A DNA stretch of 40,650 bases from Gnetum montanum (lineage: Eukaryota; Streptophyta; Gnetopsida; Gnetales; Gnetaceae): positions 59,467-100,116 of the forward strand of contig MNCI01026285.1 in the NCBI GenBank assembly GCA_015680685.1, given 5' to 3'. The translations under genes were made by a program, and so were the position numbers. Shown here in pieces: positions 1 to 11,039 of this stretch (its first letter is position 1; every line of letters begins with the position of its first letter). A model generated the notes under the pieces. It had not been told where the DNA came from, searched no databases, and saw only the letters and a list, made by a program, of their open reading frames with translations.

Positions 1-511
1 CTAGGAGTTTAAGGGTGAGAGACTAATCGCGATGAGTAACCGATTCCTTAACTAGCCATACACACCCGTAGATGCTCGTAGTCAAGTCATACTCACACCG
101 CACTATGAAAGAAATAAATAACATTAAATAAATAACAAATAAATATACTAAGTGAATGCTACAATGATGAAGTAATCTCGATCTTTATTGCCGATCATGT
201 GCGTGTCCAAGTACGGCACACTCGAATAAAGACACCATACAATTACATTCACCACATTGCGAGTAGACACGGGAAAAAATATAACTCTGGAGGGATCAAA
301 CTGCCAGAGCTTCGCTACTCTAAAACTAGGATCCTGAACAAGGGAGAGCCACATCTTATTTATAGATATGGCAGCAGACTGCAATATCGCGTACGCGATA
401 TTGTAGGGGAAGATGCGATATAGCGTATGCGATATCGCAGGGGATGCGATATTGCGTCAGCTGTGATATCGTGTACACGATATCGTGACCTGTGCGAATC
501 ACGTCTCATCA
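1..511 (-). repeat. Partial Athila-type LTR (element 3 family), cut by window start
   Basis: This stretch matches the LTRs at 27508-28302 and 33616-34403 from about position 170 onward: a polyadenylation signal, a conserved 'CTCTGGAG..GATCAA' block, 'AACAAGGGAGAGCCAC' and a TATA box occur in the same order. It ends in ..CATCA at 511, as the family LTRs do, and no polypurine tract follows, so the right edge is the outer end of a 5' LTR or of a solo LTR in minus orientation. The leftmost ~130 bp differ from element 3 LTRs, which points to a different subfamily. On the minus strand the TATA box is at 356-366 and AATAAA at 184-189, so the R region lies between them. The rest lies outside the window. 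Confidence 0.8.
382..484. promoter_or_regulatory. Palindrome array in LTR U3, upstream of TATA
   Basis: Two long perfect palindromes lie here: 382-403 (22 bp, core ATATCGCGTACGCGATAT) and 465-484 (20 bp, GATATCGTGTACACGATATC). Several half copies of GCGATATCGC lie between them. In element orientation the array is directly upstream of the TATA box at 356-366, the usual place of retrotransposon enhancers. The array keeps CpG although the surrounding DNA is CpG-poor. A binding role is inferred from position and symmetry only. Confidence 0.55.
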
Positions 512-1227
512 TTGATGTATAGGCAATGTCCCTTATTTCTTTTTCCATTTTTATTATTTTCTTAATTTTGAAGTTTATTTTACATATCTCCTCTTTGACT
601 TCTCTAGTCTTCCTCTAACTCCCTTTCCTATATCATTTTCTTTTCTCTCATTAGCACATTTAATGAGGATTGAGTGAATTAGTATATTTTAGTAAGGATG
701 TGTTGAGAGGATGAGTGAAACAGGATGTGAACATCATAAATGATAGCCCTTCGGCCATCTTAAGTGTAAGATTTGGTCATGCCCCTCTTTTGTGACATAG
801 CATTATTCTCATGACTAGTGTATTGATAATATCCTAATTTACCTTCTATTTTTCACTTTTTTCTCCCTACTTTTACTTTTCTAGATACATCAAGAATCCA
901 TCCATTCTCTTCTTAATGGATCTTCCTTCAACATTTCTATAGCATCCATCAGGAGGGGGAAATGTTGTATCCACTTTCTTAATTCAATGGGAATCAAGAC
1001 TAAGTGTAGTCTCAACATTGTTCTATATGGGTTTGAGCATCAAACTTCCAAGATACATCATCACAGGGCATATTCCCAACTCCTAAAGATATTTAGAAAT
1101 CATTTGGATTCATAATCTAACTTATGGACTCTATTCTTGGCAACCTCTAAAACACTTTAAAGTTAGTGTTAGGGCTGATTTTGTGACATCCCATTCCTAG
1201 ATGTCATGGAAAATGTCACATATATGT
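512..1227. other. Unassigned sequence between LTR and copia element
   Basis: No coding region or recognisable repeat family is seen. The first 200 bp are pyrimidine-rich on the plus strand. Near the right end an 8-bp inverted repeat (TGTGACAT at 1182-1189, ATGTCACA at 1213-1220) frames a segment resembling the TGTGACA.CCC start of some plant Ty3/gypsy LTRs. The copia element is inserted seven bases after it. Confidence 0.5.
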
Positions 1228-2316
1228 TGAAGATTGTTGAACTTAGAAAGAGAATAAATAAGTTTCCCAAGTTAAAACTTGAAGATACAAAGTGCACACA
1301 CAAAATTTAACGTGATTTCCCAACTTGGATAGTCCACACTCAAAGGGTAGTTCACAAGCACACCTCTAGACTTTGTTGTTCTCAAAATGTGGTTGAAGGA
1401 TCCACACCTTGTATAGTCTTCAAGCCCAACTCTAGAGTTTTGTACCATAGCACTAATCGCTCAACCCTATGTAGTCCCTTCAAGCTTGGAAATATGGTTT
1501 CAAGAGTTCCACAAGCTTTCTAATCTTGAGCTCCACACTAGAGTGTTGTACCATAGCACCAACAACTCAATCCCACAGGATCCCGACAAGCTCAAGTACA
1601 TCAACCCCATAGGGAAACAAGAACAAGAATTAAAAGGGATAATTACAACTCATTTTTTGATCCTTGTACAATTAGATATAGCACACTTTACAAAGCCAAA
1701 ATGATAAGACAATGAGTAGCAATAGAGAATTCAATGATTACAAATGATTATATGATGAATACAATAATGCTCACACATTTCCCAATGCACATCAAGTCTT
1801 CTTATAGCTATCATGTTTTTAAATACATCTTGAAACTCATGTAATAGCTAGGAAACAATCACTAACAGTCATGGGAGATGTCTTTCTCACTCCTAAGACA
1901 TCTCTCTAAATTTTCCTTCAATTCTGGGAAGACATCTTTGTTTCCTAAAAAACATCTTTTTGAAGTCTCCATTCTAGAATACATCTTTATCTTATGGGAG
2001 ACATCTTTTTAAACTTGGTCTACATTATGTAAAGACATCTTTGCCTCATGAAATATGTCTTTGTTTGAAAAAGATATCTTGTTATTTTTGAAGACGTCTT
2101 TGTCTGAGTTTCACTCCAATTCTGCCAAGATGTCTGCTACTTCCTAGAGACATCTTTCTTCATCTTCCTTTGCATGATTAATCCTTCATTCTTTATCCAT
2201 AACCATGCTCAATGCAAGTTCTTGTCCTACAAGCACAACAACTACACACACATACAAACAGCCTTTATCTTCCAAGTTTCTTAATGTTTTGACATACCAA
2301 AACCAAAAGGTACACA
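1228..2316 (-). repeat. Copia 3' LTR
   Basis: Direct repeat of 6247-7336. It runs from TGAAGATT on the plus strand to ..TACACA and abuts the polypurine tract at 2317, which makes it the 3' LTR. The half nearest the polypurine tract carries about a dozen variants of AAGACATCTT between 1865 and 2165. The two LTRs differ at many positions and small indels, which indicates an old insertion. Confidence 0.88.
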
Positions 2317-2331
2317 ATCTCCCCCTTTTTT
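2317..2331 (-). other. Copia polypurine tract
   Basis: The minus strand reads AAAAAAGGGGGAGAT immediately before the 3' LTR, the standard site of plus-strand DNA priming in LTR retrotransposons. Its location fixes the element orientation and the LTR border. Confidence 0.85.
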
Positions 2332-2639
2332 CATAATGTCCAAAACTTAAGAAAATGGGTTATTCTTATCCCAATAATAAAAAATAATAATAATACACTT
2401 TACTAACTTCTTTCCCTTTTTGTACATAGCCAAAAAGGTGAGGCAAACTCCCCCTAAATAGATGCACAAAGAAAAGAAAATGTTATTGATGTTTTGGATT
2501 TGTTATTTTTGTTTGGTTTTGTTTTATTTGGAGTAAGAATAGAAAGAATGAAAATACTCACCTGATAGGACATGGTCCTATTCCCATATCCTTACATAGA
2601 TATGTGAATCAATGTTCATCTAAGGGTTTTGTAAAGGCA

Positions 2640-4010
2640 TTAGCTAGTTGACTTTCAGTTCCAATGAACTCTACTTTGACTGACCACACTATGTATGCTC
2701 CAATATGAAATGATAGTGAAAATCCATATGTTTGTTACAAGAATGTTGGATTGGATTCTTCATCTTGTTGATGAAACTCTTTTAATCACAATAAATAGGA
2801 GTTGAGTCTTCATGCACTCCTAAATCCTTGAGAGTTTCCTTCATCCAAAGTATTTGAGCACAACAACAAATAGTAGAGATATATTCAACTTCTGTGGTTG
2901 AAAGAGATGTAGAGGTTTGCTTCTTGGTTATCCAAGAAACAAGACTTATTCCCAAAAAGAAATAATTATGACTCATGATATGATGATCATTAGTTATCCT
3001 ACCCAATCTACATCACAATAATTAGCAAGATCAAGGGAGGAATCCTTTGGACACCAAAGGCCCCAATTAGTAGTACCTTTTAAGTAGTGAAAGATTTGTT
3101 TAATAGCCTGGTAGTGAGAATATTTTGGAGCTTATTGATATCTAGCACACAATCCTATAATTAATGTTATATCTAGTCAACTAGTAGTTAAATAAAAAAG
3201 ACTACCAATCATACCTATATAAAGCTTGGGATTAACTAGCTTATCTTGATCATTGTTAACAAGTTTAAAATTTGCATCCTTTGGAGTACCTTTAACTTTA
3301 ACATCAACCAAACTATATTTTAGTAGAAGATCTATTACATACTTGGTTTGACATAAGAAGGTTCCATCAAGTGATTGATAGATTTGAAACCTAAGAAAGT
3401 TCTTGAGTTCTCCCACCATGCTCATTTCGAATTCAAACTACATAACATCAAAAAATTTCTTACAAAGAATTTCATTAGTGGCACAAAAAATAGTATCATC
3501 AACATAGATTTGAACAATTAAAAATCTTTACCTTCTCTTTTAAGAAATAATGTAACATCAACTTTACTCCTTTTGAATCCATTTGATATGAGATATTAAG
3601 AAAGCCTTTCGTACCAAGCTCTTGGAGCTTGTTTAAGACCATAGAAATCTTTCTTAAGTTTGTATACATGATCAATATTGGTTGAGTTAACAAATCCCTC
3701 AAGTTGCTCAATGTATACTTCTTCTTGAATGATTCCTTTTAAGAAGGCACTTTGACATCCATTTGATAGAGCTTGATGTTGTTAATACTAGTATAGACAA
3801 GAAGAAGTCTAATAGATTCCAACCTACCAACTGGAGCAAAATTTTCATCAAAATCTATTCCTTCTTGTTGGTTGTAAAATTTGGCAACCAATCTAGGTTT
3901 GTTTTTAATGATGTTTCCATTATCATCAGTCTTGTTCCTAAACATCCATTTTGGTCCAATAATAGATTTATCAGTGGGCCTATGAGTTAATTCCTATACA
4001 TAATTTCTAG
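2640..4010 (-). pseudogene. Copia reverse transcriptase and RNase H remnant
   Basis: Pieces in several frames reconstruct the order of a copia RT-RNase H. The N-terminal RT segment at 3739-3945 contains PRLVAKFYNQQEGIDFDENF and KLYQMDVK. The catalytic YVDD box is intact at 3495-3506. The segment at 3177-3425 has the MSMVGELKNFLRFQI and QTKYVIDLLLK motifs. RNase H at 2782-3006 shows SLVSWITKKQTSTSLSTTEVEYI followed by PIYCD, and the frame continues past a stop towards about 2640. Frameshifts and stops separate the pieces. In the living family this enzyme copies element RNA into DNA in cytoplasmic particles; this copy cannot. Confidence 0.88.
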
Positions 4011-4019
4011 AAAATTAAA

Positions 4020-5220
4020 TAAGTTCATCTTGCATAGTAGAAATCCAACCTTCCTCTTCTCTAGCTTCCTTAAAGGTTTTGGGTTCAAGTTGAGAGAGAT
4101 AAGCAAAGAAGGCATACATTTCTTTAATTTGGCCTCTAGTGTGGACACCATCTTGAACTTCCCCAATAACATCATTGAGACAATGAGTTTTTCAAAGTCT
4201 GGGTAGTTTTGGTAGAGTGGGAGATATCTTCTGATCATCATCATTTTCTTCCTATTCATGATCACTACTAGGTTTTGAATTTTTATCATCTTGTACTAAG
4301 GTTGGGCTAGATACTTTTTGCATGGGAATTTCTTCAACATTAGGTTCAGGACTAGTAAGATCATAATCATCTATTTTAACATTTATGATTTCCTCCACTA
4401 TACTTGTTCTTTTATTAAATGCTCTATATGCTCTGCTAACTAGAGAATATCCCAAGAGAATTACCTTATCAATTTTTGCATCAAACTTCCTCAAGTTATC
4501 TTTATCATTCAAAATATAGCATTTTGAACCAAAAACATGAAAATATGATATTGAAGGTTTTCTACCAGTCCATAATTCATAAGGAGTTTTAGAAGTAAAT
4601 CTTCTTACCAAAACTCTACTCGATACATAATAGGTGATGTTGGTGGCTATAGTCCAAAAGTGATAAGGAATATTTTGATCATTTAATATTGTCCTCACCA
4701 TCTCATTCAAGATCCTATTTTTTCAATTAGCTACACCATTTTGTTGAGGAGTTCATGTAGTAGAGAATTGATGTAGAATGTCATTCAATTGATAAAATTA
4801 TTCAATTTTTACATTTCTAAACTCACCTCCATAGTTACTTCTGATAACTTTAATACCATATCCTCATCTTTGTGATACTAAAAACAACCCAAGTAAAATG
4901 AGAGTAATCATCAACAATGGTCAAAAAAGATCTTTTCTTTCCTAAGCTAAGAATTTGAATTAGACCAACCACATCCATATGAAGTATATCTAGGGGATGA
5001 GAAGTAGAAATACAATTTTTCTTATCAAATCTTACCCTTGTTTGTTTCCCTTTTTGACAATCTTCACATGTATTTAAGTTGATATCTTTAAGCTTAGAAA
5101 GACCATGAACCATTTATTTAGATACCAAGGTCTAGAGAATTTTCTTATTTATGTGGCCTAGTTTCCTATGCCAAAGACATGTATCATCTACACAACTTAC
5201 TAAACACTTGGATTTCAGGT
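4020..5220 (-). pseudogene. Copia integrase remnant
   Basis: The gag-pre-integrase motif (WHRKLGHINKKIL) reads near 5120-5160. It is followed by the zinc-binding pair CEDCQKGKQ and the catalytic core start HPLDILHMDVVGLIQ..IVDDYSHFTWV in the segment 4850-5113. The C-terminal half (4252-4710) carries YELWTGRKP, VFGSKCYILND and FDAKIDKVILLGYS. The two halves are in different frames with missing sequence between them. The protein would insert element DNA into chromosomes; this copy is dead. Confidence 0.88.
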
Positions 5221-5449
5221 TAGTAGAATTTGCCAAAAATAGTAGTATTTACATTTCCTTTTCTTCATCCTTCTAACACAACATTTCCAATAGATAAGTC
5301 TTGTATTCTAAAACTATCTTTTGAAAAGGTAACATTAAAATTGGAGTTACAAAATTGACTCACACTAAGAAAATTATGTTTTAACCCATTAAAAAAACAC
5401 TTTATTCATAGTGGGTAATCCCTTACCTTTTCCTCCTATGGTACCAATA

Positions 5450-6190
5450 CCTATATTGGATGCTTTCATGTCATCTCAAAATGTGACTATATCATAATTT
5501 TGTTTCATGAAGTGGGTGAAGTAGGATTTGTCACCTATCATGTGCCTTGAACATCCACTATCAATATAGAATGTGCTAGCATTGTCATTGGAGAGGGTAA
5601 TTTATTCCATCAAATTCTTTTCAATCTTTCCTTCTTTCACTCTCCAACCCTACATGGTTTTCTTTCTAGGCTAGTTTTGCAAAAAATAAGAGTGGTGATG
5701 CATTCTAAGATAACAATAAGCTTGAACATGACCATATTTACCACAAAAGAAATATTTTAAGTAATTTTATTTAGAATATTTTCCAAACTTGTATGAATGT
5801 TATTTTTGATTCTTGGGTTTCTCCAAAGAGCTCTTGTTCATCTACTTAAACATTCTTGTTAATTTTTGAAGCTTAGCCCTAAGGTTTAATTTTTTCCTTT
5901 TGAGGTAAGAGCATTCATCATCAAGAATTTTGATTTTTATTTCCTTGGCATGTAAAGCATCTTTTATTTCAATGTACAAATTTTGGAAAGAAAGAATGCT
6001 ATGGCAAAATGTTTCATACCTATCTTCAAAAGAAGCATTATTTTGATAATCACAAGAATTGTTAACTTTATAAGCATAGTCTTCTATCTTTCTAAATGTA
6101 AGCAAGGAAATAATATACTTACCTTGACAAAAGAGATGACAAATGAATGCACTAGTTGATAATGTCCATTGGGCTTCATCTAATGCTAAT
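5450..6190 (-). pseudogene. Copia gag C-terminus and protease remnant
   Basis: The segment 5842-6105 is a Lys/Leu-rich helical stretch typical of the end of copia gag (ECSYLKRKKLNLRAKLQKL). It is followed by a CCHC knuckle around 5720-5760 reading YFFCGKYGHVQAYC, whose first cysteine is lost (Tyr in its place). The aspartic protease active site TFYIDSGCSRHMIGD follows at about 5521-5580. Only about 40 bp separate the primer site from recognisable gag, so most of the N-terminal gag domain has been deleted. Confidence 0.75.
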
Positions 6191-6231
6191 TGTCCCTTCC
6201 ATGTTCACTCTTGAAGAGAGCAAGAGTACTA

Positions 6232-6244
6232 GGCTTTCATACCA
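6232..6244 (-). other. Copia primer-binding site, initiator tRNA-Met type
   Basis: The minus strand reads TGGTATGAAAGCC two bases inside the 5' LTR. The canonical plant site complementary to initiator tRNA-Met begins TGGTATCAGAGC, so two substitutions have accumulated. This is the priming site for minus-strand DNA synthesis. Confidence 0.8.
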
Positions 6245-6246
6245 CT

Positions 6247-7336
6247 TGAGGATCATTCAACTTAGAAGGGGGTGATGAATAAGTTCCCAAATTAAAACTT
6301 GTAGATACAAATCACACACACCAAATTTAAGATGGTTTCCAAACTTTGGTAGTCCACACTCAAAGGATAGATTGTAAGCACACCTCTGAACTTTGTTGCT
6401 CTCAAAATGTGGTTGAAGGATCCACATCTTGTATAGTCCTCAAGCCCTGCTCTAGAGTGTTGTACCATAGCACCAATCACTCAACCCCACAAGGTCCCAT
6501 CAGGCTTGGAAATGTGATTTTAAGCCTTCCACAACCTTTACAATCTTGAGCTCTACACTAAAGTGTTGTACCACATCACCAACAACTCAATCCCACAAGA
6601 TCCTAACAAGATCAAGTGCATCAACCTTACAAGGCAACAAGAACAAGAATTACAATGGATAATTATAACTTCGTTTGTTGATCCTTGTATAGTTAGGTAC
6701 AACACACTTTACAAAGCCAAAATAATAAGACAATGAGTAGTAACAAAGAATTAATTAATTACAAATGATTATACAATGAATACAATAATTATTACATATT
6801 TCCCAATGTACATCAAGTTTGTTTATAACTATCTTGTTTCTAAATCCATCTTGGAACTCATGCAATGGCTAGGCAATGGTCACTAACAATCATGGGAGAC
6901 ATCTCTCTCATGCTTGAGATCTCTCTCTAAATTTACCTTCAATTTTGAAAAGACATATTTGTTTCTTTAAAGACATCTTTCTAAAGCCTCCATTCTATAA
7001 GACATCTTTGACTTATGGAAGATGTCTTTCTGAATATGTTCTACATTCTGTAAAGACATTTTTACCTTGTGAAAGACATCTTTATCTAAGAAAGATGGCT
7101 TGTTGTTTTTTAAGAAGACTTTGTCTGAGCTCACTCCAATTCTTCCAAAATATTTGTTGCTTCCTAGAGATGTCTTTTTTCATCTTCCTTTGCATGATGA
7201 ATCATTCCTTCTTTGTTCATAACCTTGCTTAATCCAAGTTCTTGTCCTACAAGCACAACAACTACACACACATATAAATAACCTTTGTCTTTCAACTTTC
7301 TTAATGTTTTGACATACCAAAATCAAAAGGCCCACA
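6247..7336 (-). repeat. Copia 5' LTR
   Basis: Direct repeat of 1228-2316, from TGAGGATC to ..CCCACA. It abuts the primer site, which makes it the 5' LTR. It carries the same cluster of AAGACATCTT-like motifs (about 6890-7180) as the 3' LTR, with different point mutations. Confidence 0.88.
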
Positions 7337-8139
7337 TACTTTATATTAAAACTTATGCATAAGAAGACAATATACCAAACATTAAATATATGTAACATTT
7401 GAAATTATGCGTAATGAAATTAATAGAAAAATGCAAAAAGAGACAAAAAAATGCTTTATTGATATGGAATGGTGTATCTAGATCATGCTTTAAGAGTGCT
7501 TCCTAGGGTTTTCTTTCTTTAACATCTATCCATTAGAGGCAATCTAGCAATTCCACCATGGTTAGACCTACAATTAGTCAGAAGGGATGTCTAGTCTTCT
7601 TCTTGTTTCACTTCACCTAGCTCCTATGACTCATCTTTACCAACTCCACCCTTTCATGCTGGCATGACCTGTAACCTTGGGTATAAATGCTTAGGTTAAG
7701 TACCCAAAGGTTACCTCAAGAGATATGTCCATTATACAATGCACCCTTTCAAGTCTCAATTACAAAACATCATTTTGGGTCTTGTTACAATAACAATAAC
7801 ACTTATTATGAAGAGGCACCATCTTTGTTACGTAGCAACACCATTCTAAGAATTGGAACTTTATTGATGCAAAATAAAAAAATTTTAAGAATTAGAGCTT
7901 ACGTGAATTTTTCATCCTAAGAAACCTCAAATGGTACATCCTAGGCTACCATAGCATCATAAGATTCAAATTTGACAAATTGATCCTAAGACCCCTCAAG
8001 TCAAAATTTTTCAAAGTGTTTGACACAATGCCAATTCCATATCAATCTCCATTTGATATGATAGGATAAAATGTTCTAAAAATATCTTTGGAAGATACAT
8101 TTTTCATCTTTGGAACCCTCTAGGAACCCTTCAAGATCA

Positions 8140-9400
8140 TATTCTAGCATTTCGTCTTCAATTTCAACTTTCAAAAATTTTGGGAAAATGCTAAAATTTT
8201 TTCTAAGTATCATTGATGTTGATGTTGTATTAGCATTAGTGCTAGAATCATGTCACCGACACTTCCATATTATGTTTCAACATGTGTAATAAGTTCTTAG
8301 GGACAAGATGACTCACTTGTAACAATTTTAGCACTCCAAACTTCTAAAATCGTCACTTTTTATAAAATTTTCTAAGACTTAGAAAATTAACATTTTGGCT
8401 AAATCCAAAATACCAATAAGGTTAGAACTTACCTAGATATCTCTGAGTCATCTCATTCATCTCTTTTTCCATACATTTTTAGGCTTATCAGTGCTTCAAA
8501 ATTACCATTTTGACTCATTTTAGGGTTAGTTTCTACTTTTCTAGAGTTGGAATTTTCAGAAGGAAAAATAGTAAAAAAAGTTTCTAACTCTAGGAACTCA
8601 ACATTAATGCTAATGAGATGCCCATAAATAATGTTAACCAACATCAACAAACTTTTTAGATCACTCACATTTATCTTGATGGCCTTTCACAATAATCCAA
8701 AACTTAAATAGGATCCCCATGAGCTCCAAAATTTGACTTAGGTGAAGCATTTCAATATTTCACTAAGTGTAAGCTTGGTAGTTTTAAAACTTATAAATGA
8801 CATTAGTAACCTTCTTGATTTGTATTTCAATCCATTCCTAGGCTTCTCACCTCACTCAACATTGCCTCAACATCATGCTAGCTCATTTCGTTGATAATTT
8901 TTATGTCTCAGAAGTCATGTAGTGAAACTTGAAAAAGTTACAAAAAATAAAGTGCCATGTCAATGCTAATGCTACATCAACATCGACACTTTTAATGTTG
9001 ATAGAATTCATCATTGACATCTTCTCTTGGCCTCATATATCTCTTAGCATCATTTTAGTAGCTTTCAACATCAAGTTGAAGGAAAAACAAGATCTCAATA
9101 TTTTCAAATGATGACTTTGGCAAAATTTTGAAAATTTTCCTAGGCATGGCTAATGCTAGCATTCCATCTATGTTAGCATCCTCAATGCTACTAACCTTCA
9201 TGTAACATGATCAAATTCATCATCAAGCAAATTCTCCTTATCTCTTATCATTCTCAACATTGTCTCAACATCTTTCAATGTTAGTTTAAAGCTTAAACAT
9301 AGCTCCTAAATTTTGCTTTTGGTACCTTGACAAATTTATAAAAATTTGATTAAGTATTGGTAACATAACATTAGCATCAATGTCATCTTGACAAGTTGTC
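8140..9400. repeat. Highly diverged tandem array, ~190-220 bp units
   Basis: Segments ending near 8240, 8985, 9167 and 9388 share a common order: a 'CAACAT..CTCAACATC' block, then 'TTTTGGCAAAATTTTGAAAATTTT'-like A/T-rich sequence (written here as a pattern), then 'AATGCTAATGCTAGCAT'-like sequence. Spacing between the last three is about 180-220 bp. Similarity is low and judged by eye. Confidence 0.4.
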
Positions 9401-10763
9401 ATGCTCACTAAAAATGAAGACTAGACTTACTATATTTAAACTTGGTGATAAGTTACACTTAACTTTAAGTTCAATTTTAGTAATCCTAAATAAAATTTGG
9501 TAACTCAAGACCTATAAATAATAGCTCAAAATACAAATTTTAGGCAGATTTTCTAAGATTTGAAAGCACCTATTAGATTTTAGGACACCAAGAACATAAG
9601 TGCCTACCATCATCGTAGTAATCGCATGCTCCTTGATCACCTTTTGCATCTTCAACTTTACTCCTAGACATAAAATTCTTCAACTTTCATAATACTTTCT
9701 AGAGTTAGAATTTTTTTAGCTCTCGTGTCAATGATAAGACCCTTGGCCAAAATAGCTTTGTTTTAACCCATAATTGAATCCAAATTATGTCTATAAGTTT
9801 CCCATCCATATCCTAACCCTCTAGAGGTTCAATTTCACTCTTCAAACCCATATTTTGTTCATAAATTAGGTTTCTTTTATCAGTTTTATCACAATTACGG
9901 TTTTTTACCAACACTTGCAGTTTGACCCTCCATAGAAAATGAATACTTCGTAATTCATCAATAAAGTATTTTATTATTCAAAAAAATAATTTATTACTTT
10001 CTCCCATATCATGGCATCCCATTTTTATTATTCTATGTTCATTTGCTCATACTCCATACTCCAAAATTTTTTTATTTCTTACATCACATTCTATACTTAG
10101 TCAAAATTTTCAGCATTTTATACTTAGTCATTTTTTAGCATAAAATTTCATTATTTGGAGATAAATATGAGACCCTTCCCTTCACATCATAGATCTAATA
10201 TTTAAATATTTTATGCTCTTTTATATAAAATTTATATTTATTTTTTATTCTATTTCTCATACTTCATTTCTCACTTAGTTTATTTTCTAATAAACTTAGC
10301 CATTTTTCTCAATGATTTATTGTTATTCATTTTTAATATTAAAGCATTAATATTAAAATCTTACTTTTCTATCATTCCCCTAACATTCTTGGTTCATGTA
10401 CAATAGGCTAAGTTTGTATTTGATTGGAAGATGCATGTCCCTTTATTCCACAATCATTGATAGATTTAGGGTTATATTAATCTAAAGACCATATACAACT
10501 ATAGGCTTAGTATTTCCAACACTTAGTTTATGGAGGTGTCCTTGTAGGAGTGTAAAGAACATTTCTATAAGAAAAAGAAAAAAAAACTAATTTCAAGTTT
10601 GGTAATAAATCTTGTGTTGCAAAATATTTCCCTATTTTCATAAACTAGTTTTTTTCGTGTATAATCTTCTTGTCCATGCATGCTTTCTGTATGCATTGCA
10701 ATATGAAGATATAAACATAATAGTGATAGATTTGGTTGGAGAAAATATGTTGGCATTATGGAT

Positions 10764-10890
10764 AGAATATTATTTAGTGTTATTTATAGGCTCTACATGG
10801 AGTGTTATAAATAGGATATTATTTATCATTACTAATAAGCTTCCCATGAGCATTATCAACAAAATATTATTTTTAGTGTTACCAATTTAT
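10764..10890. repeat. Imperfect ~48 bp tandem repeat, about 2.5 copies
   Basis: Units begin at 10764, 10813 and 10861 with A(G/A)(G/A)ATATTATTT. The first two share the order ATATTATTTA - TTA - TAGGCTCTACATG or AAGCTTCCCATG - AG - TTAT. Short minisatellite-like duplication without coding potential. Confidence 0.55.
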
Positions 10891-11039
10891 GATTGGTAGT
10901 TGGCCTCTTGGCCAAAATTAATATTATGGATTATAATGCTGATGTAAAATATGTGCCTCAAAATTTATCATATTAATTTATCGTATTATTAAAAATTTAT
11001 CAAAATTTACATCACTTTCAACATTTGTACTTGAACTTA

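Larger units (their letters stand above)
1228..7336 (-). mobile_element. Decayed Ty1/copia LTR retrotransposon
   Basis: A full-length but degenerate copia element in minus orientation: 5' LTR at 6247-7336, primer site at 6232-6244, gag remnant, protease, integrase, RT, RNase H, polypurine tract at 2317-2331 and 3' LTR at 1228-2316. The integrase-before-RT order is diagnostic of Ty1/copia. The integrase C-terminus (TPYELWTGRKPSISYFHVFG) resembles the SIRE/Maximus group, but the lineage is tentative. The 3.9 kb interior is short because most of the gag N-terminus is missing. Flanking pentamers (tatgt at 1223-1227, tactt after 7336) match at only three of five positions, so the target duplication has decayed or is absent. 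Many stops and indels: inactive. Confidence 0.9.
7337..11039. other. Unassigned AT-rich DNA with degenerate repeats
   Basis: No protein family is recognisable in any frame; open frames are short and look random. A TATA-like GGGTATAAATGC lies at 7679-7690. The segment holds two diverged tandem arrays, listed separately. It may be an old unrecognised LTR element interior or host intergenic DNA; the sequence alone does not decide. Confidence 0.5.
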
